Assembly (NCBI GenBank): GCA_964006375.1
Contig: OZ023265.1
Location: 115,189,358 to 115,253,357 of the forward strand
DNA length: 64,000 nt
Direction of reading: 5' to 3'
DNA from: Tillus elongatus
Lineage: Eukaryota; Arthropoda; Insecta; Coleoptera; Cleridae
The translations under genes and the position numbers were made by a program. Below, piece after piece: positions 61,020 through 64,000 of the stretch (its first letter is position 1; every line of letters starts with the position of its first letter). The notes below the pieces were generated by a model. It had not been told where the DNA came from, ran no database searches, and saw only the letters and a list, made by a program, of their open reading frames with translations.

Positions 61020-61230
61020 GGCTTCTTTTACCGGCTTTTGGCAAAACGAAGATACATACAGTTTCTCTTAAATCACATTAAAGATTTGTTGATGATTTGT
61101 CACTCCCAACGCAGATGTAGTTTCAATATGATGGGGCTCTCCACTCATATTTCTGATCAAGCTCTCCAATATTCGGCCTATATAAAAGGCGTTGTACGTT
61201 GGCCCGCTATATCTCTCGAGCGTTATAGAT
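61020..61230 (+). pseudogene. mariner-like transposase fragment
   Basis: FYRLLAKRRYIQFLLNHIKD and LLMICHSQRR resemble the YLQFLRNELPALLEDVPL region preceding the second catalytic D. In the next frame FQYDGALHSYF carries that D (FQHDGAPxHY-like), then a CTLARYISR remnant of WPARSPDL. Ends are not visible. Confidence 0.55.
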
Positions 61231-61930
61231 TACTTCATTTGCTGAAAAATCACATATCACACCAGAGAATACTAAAATCTTACAAAATTCGATTCAAGTG
61301 GCTTTCATGAGTATAACTTCTGCAACGTTGCATACTGTTACGAAGAATACACTAATTATTCAAAATACGAAATGCCGTAAAGGGGGCGGTATGCAATTAG
61401 AACATTTGTCAAATTAGATAGTTCTCTTATGTTTCTGTGTAAATTTTTTTTTATCGGAAAAATTGTTTGTTTTGTATTCAAAGATATCCGTCACTGACGC
61501 TGGTTTCGTGTTTTATTTCAAGGCGCACTAGACACAAGTCGCTTTTATAAATTTACATTTATGGAAATATCTGAGTGTGAGCAAATCGAAACCGATGTCA
61601 TATATAAGGGTGTCAATAGGCTGTTACAATACTGGGTGTCTAAAAGACGTTGCCATTTGAAAAATTCTGGGTTTTGAAAATTTTGTCCTATCTTCGGCTT
61701 TGGTCTGTGGCCAGCCATCGCACAACAGAGAAACAATATAAGAACGTATGTTTTCGTGTACGGTAAGTCCATTGCATTCATTCGAGTATAATCTCCGCTC
61801 TCTACGTTCAAATATTTAATTAGCTTTAAAAAAATCAAGATAGTCCAGAAACTTCGAAAAACAATTGAATCCGGGTCAGCATCGTCTCCTGATTGCGCTA
61901 ATTTAAAAACGCATAAGATGTTGTATTTAT
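61231..61930. other. no feature recognised
   Basis: No motif. The minus frame 61545-61838 is anonymous. Confidence 0.4.
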
Positions 61931-61934
61931 TATC

Positions 61935-63018
61935 TCAACATCCTTATTTGACAAAAATTTGAAGTAGATATAAACTCAAAAAGGGGTGAATTAGGGGTGG
62001 GGTACCTTTTTTATGATTTAGTTTTTTTTAATCTAGCCTAATTAAAAGTTAAAGTTCATCGATTTTATAGCAAATGAAATTTTATATATTTTCTTCCTCT
62101 TGTAAATTTTTCGACAAACCACCCGTTTTTGAGAAAAGTGAGATTTTTTGAGATGAGATCAAAACAAAATTATGTCCCTTGAAGACTTTATTAAACACTA
62201 ACATATCAGAAATTTAGCAAACGCTATTAAAAAATAAAAACATGAAAAGCGCAAAGGATATTGTTCGAAGTGACTTCCATTTTCTTTCACACACAATTGC
62301 ACCCATCGTCAAAAATTAAGGTCGACTCTGTTACGTAATTGGGTGTCACTTTTAATAATGGTCCACTTATTATTGATGCTACTCCACAAATCTTCCTTAG
62401 TTTAAAGTGGTATCAAAGACACAGATTCTTTTAAAGGAACGCGTTTCCCGAGCCCTACGTTTATAATTGGCAACATTGACGATGTGGTATATTACGATTA
62501 GGAAATCTTCTTCGATATACCTCTACACTTTTGCGGCAATTACTTTCGCAAAACCCTAATACCATAAGCATTCCAAGTTGTTCATTAGCCGAGAATTTTC
62601 CAGCCATTTTGAGCAACAAATTATTATCACAAAAGAAAACAAGAAACACAAGACATTATTGTAAAACTAAATAAATTTAAGTAATGTCAGATTTGACAAC
62701 AAATGTAACCTAGCAACAGGTGACTTGCGGAGCGCCCAAGGCATCCGCTATGAGACTAATGTTTAATAAACTCTTCAAGGGCATAATTTTGTTTTGATCT
62801 CAACTATAAAAATCTCAATTTTCTTAAAAACTGGTGGTTTGTCGAAAAGTGACAAAAGGAGAAAGGATAGAAAATTTAATTTTCTATAAGACTAATGGAC
62901 TTTAACTTTTAACTAGCTTAGGGTTTAAAAATTCAAATCATTAAAAGGGTGACCCACCCCTAATTCACCCTTTTTGAGTTTATATTTACTTCAAATTTTT
63001 GTCAAATAAGGATGTTGA
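61935..63018. mobile_element. 1.08-kb DNA transposon derivative with about 250-bp TIRs
   Basis: Left TCAACATCCTTATTTGACAA pairs with right (reversed) TCAACATCCTTATTTGACAA; inner matches include AACTCAAAAAGGG, GGGGTG, TTTTCGACAAACCACC and CATAATTTTGTTTTGATCTC. Between the TIRs is a decayed DUF4817 N-terminal segment of a mariner-like transposase; the catalytic part is deleted. No clear target duplication beyond ambiguous TC/GA. Confidence 0.8.
62400..62607 (-). pseudogene. DUF4817-type transposase N-terminal fragment
   Basis: From the ATG at 62607: MAGKFSANEQLGMLMVLGFC, RKSVEVYRRRFPNRNIPHRQ. This is the helix-turn-helix N-terminal domain (DUF4817) of many insect mariner-like transposases. A stop-containing tail with TRSFKRICVFDTTLN-like sequence follows to about 62400. 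The DDE part is absent. Confidence 0.75.
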
Positions 63019-63122
63019 TCAAAGAAAACCATCTACCAAATTTGGTTGTTGTACGTTGGGGCGCTGCTGCAATACAGTAGTGTCTTGTAATTATTAAAAA
63101 ATCTTCCGAGGTCAATGTTTCA

Positions 63123-63254
63123 CCAACCATGGGCGTCAGAGGAAAGTTTTATATAAAGAAGCGGCATGCTTTGAGGTCCTGTGTGTATGCGTGTAGAGGA
63201 CCTCAAAACATGCCGATTTTTATATAAATTTTTCTCTGGCACCCACAGTTGGAT
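63123..63254. mobile_element. 132-bp foldback (miniature inverted-repeat) element
   Basis: GGGCGTCAGAGGAAAGTTTT, GGCATGCTTTGAGGTCCT on the left pair with AGGACCTCAAAACATGCC, AAATTTTTCTCTGGCACCC on the right around a loop near GTGTGTATGCGTGT. Arms about 58 bp. Confidence 0.85.
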
Positions 63255-63299
63255 ACGTAAACTTTTAGTTTAATTTTTTGTAATATGTCCGCAAAGGTA

Positions 63300-63990
63300 G
63301 AAGTCCAAGAGTGTCAAACCTGAAGATCTTGCAGACCAGTTCGATGGTCCTAGCTGCCTTATCCACATGTCTTCGAACATTAAAGTGATATCTTGGGATA
63401 CTTTCTAGGTGGATCGGAGCTCCATCCACCTGATATCAACAGTTTGTTCTCAAGTTCAAGGGCAGGTCATCAAGAAAATCGACAACCACAATCCTTCATA
63501 AATTTTGGTAACGTTACGTCGTTAACACGCCCTCATAAATCATATACGAAAACCTGTTATCCATCATAAGGCAAAATATATTGAAATTAAAATTAACTTG
63601 ATAGTTTCTTTCTCTGATATCATGGTCATTAGGTCTATTAAACAGCCACTCACGCGAAAATTTATATTCGTTCGTCCAGATAATTTTCCTCAAAAACTTA
63701 TCGTTCTCTTTACTTCGAGACATAGCATCTCACAGTAACTCTGTCGTCGGAGTCTTCAAGATATAAGTCTGGTACTATCGAGAACTTGTAGTCGTGGGAG
63801 TGATGCTTCTTAGAAATCCTCTGTACTGAACAGCTACTGATTCCCAGATTTTCTTTAGCAGCTCGAACTGAGACGTAGGATTGATCTCGAAATTGGTCAA
63901 GGTATTCAACTCTTCCTCTTCGTTATCAATTGCGGTTTTTGGTCGATTTAACACTTGACCAATTTATCTAAAACGCACACAATTTGCTAC
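63300..63990 (-). pseudogene. mariner-like transposase remnant running toward the window edge
   Basis: The open part 63723-63514 encodes NDKFLRKIIWTNEYKFSREW (first catalytic D replaced by N in WTNE), FNRPNDHD and FNFNIFCLMMDNRFSYMIYE. Downstream, MELRST- and SNWSARSSGLTLLDFYLCG-like stretches near 63430-63310 are the second and third catalytic regions, badly decayed. Upstream toward 63990 the helix-turn-helix part is unreadable. Inactive. Confidence 0.7.
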
Positions 63991-64000
63991 TTTTTTGGAA

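Overview
The window looks like AT-rich, repeat-laden nuclear DNA of an arthropod, most likely an insect. No host protein-coding gene can be supported. Nearly every coding signal belongs to a transposable element: Ty3/gypsy LTR, I-type and jockey/R1/CR1-like non-LTR, Penelope-like, Tc1/mariner-like, tRNA-derived SINEs, and short inverted-repeat (foldback) elements. At least fourteen long (TA)n arrays and three (AAT/ATT)n arrays punctuate it. I cannot name the species.

Layout. 0-5 kb: remnants of Penelope-like element (PLE) termini carrying hammerhead-ribozyme-like motifs, one as a 191-bp insert with a 15-bp target duplication, then a degenerate DUF7869-type pseudogene with a 15-bp minisatellite in its frame. 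6-10.5 kb: a Ty3/gypsy element with a complete-looking pol, a truncated gag and a 5' LTR cut down to 72 bp, lying between two (TA)n arrays. 10.5-24 kb: fragments of an inverted-repeat family ending in ACGCACTTGCTGCGTCC, LINE endonuclease and RNase H pseudogenes, and a 1.1-kb foldback. 24-35 kb: tRNA-derived SINEs with target duplications, RT pseudogenes and a second foldback family. 36.5-38.8 kb: a 1.9-kb mariner-like element with about 280-bp terminal inverted repeats, nested in a copy of the foldback family. 39.7-41.8 kb: a decayed jockey/R1-like element. 43.5-49.5 kb: a full-length I-type element with two open ORFs and a perfect 13-bp target duplication, the best candidate for an active element. 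50.4-53.5 kb: a mariner-like transposase gene split by a PLE that encodes RT and GIY-YIG endonuclease and has inverted ribozyme-bearing ends. 54-64 kb: a Tc1 remnant, a second SINE family, another LINE RT copy, a 150-bp ATT array, a second PLE RT fragment and several mariner-like remnants.

How it fits together. The most unusual content is the set of hammerhead-like motifs in PLE termini and in a small foldback element, and the repeated use of (TA)n arrays as junctions between unrelated element halves. Three nestings give relative ages: mariner into foldback, PLE into mariner, and a polyadenylated retroposed fragment into a foldback arm. All calls come from reading the sequence by eye. Family names rest on motifs, and no database search was made.
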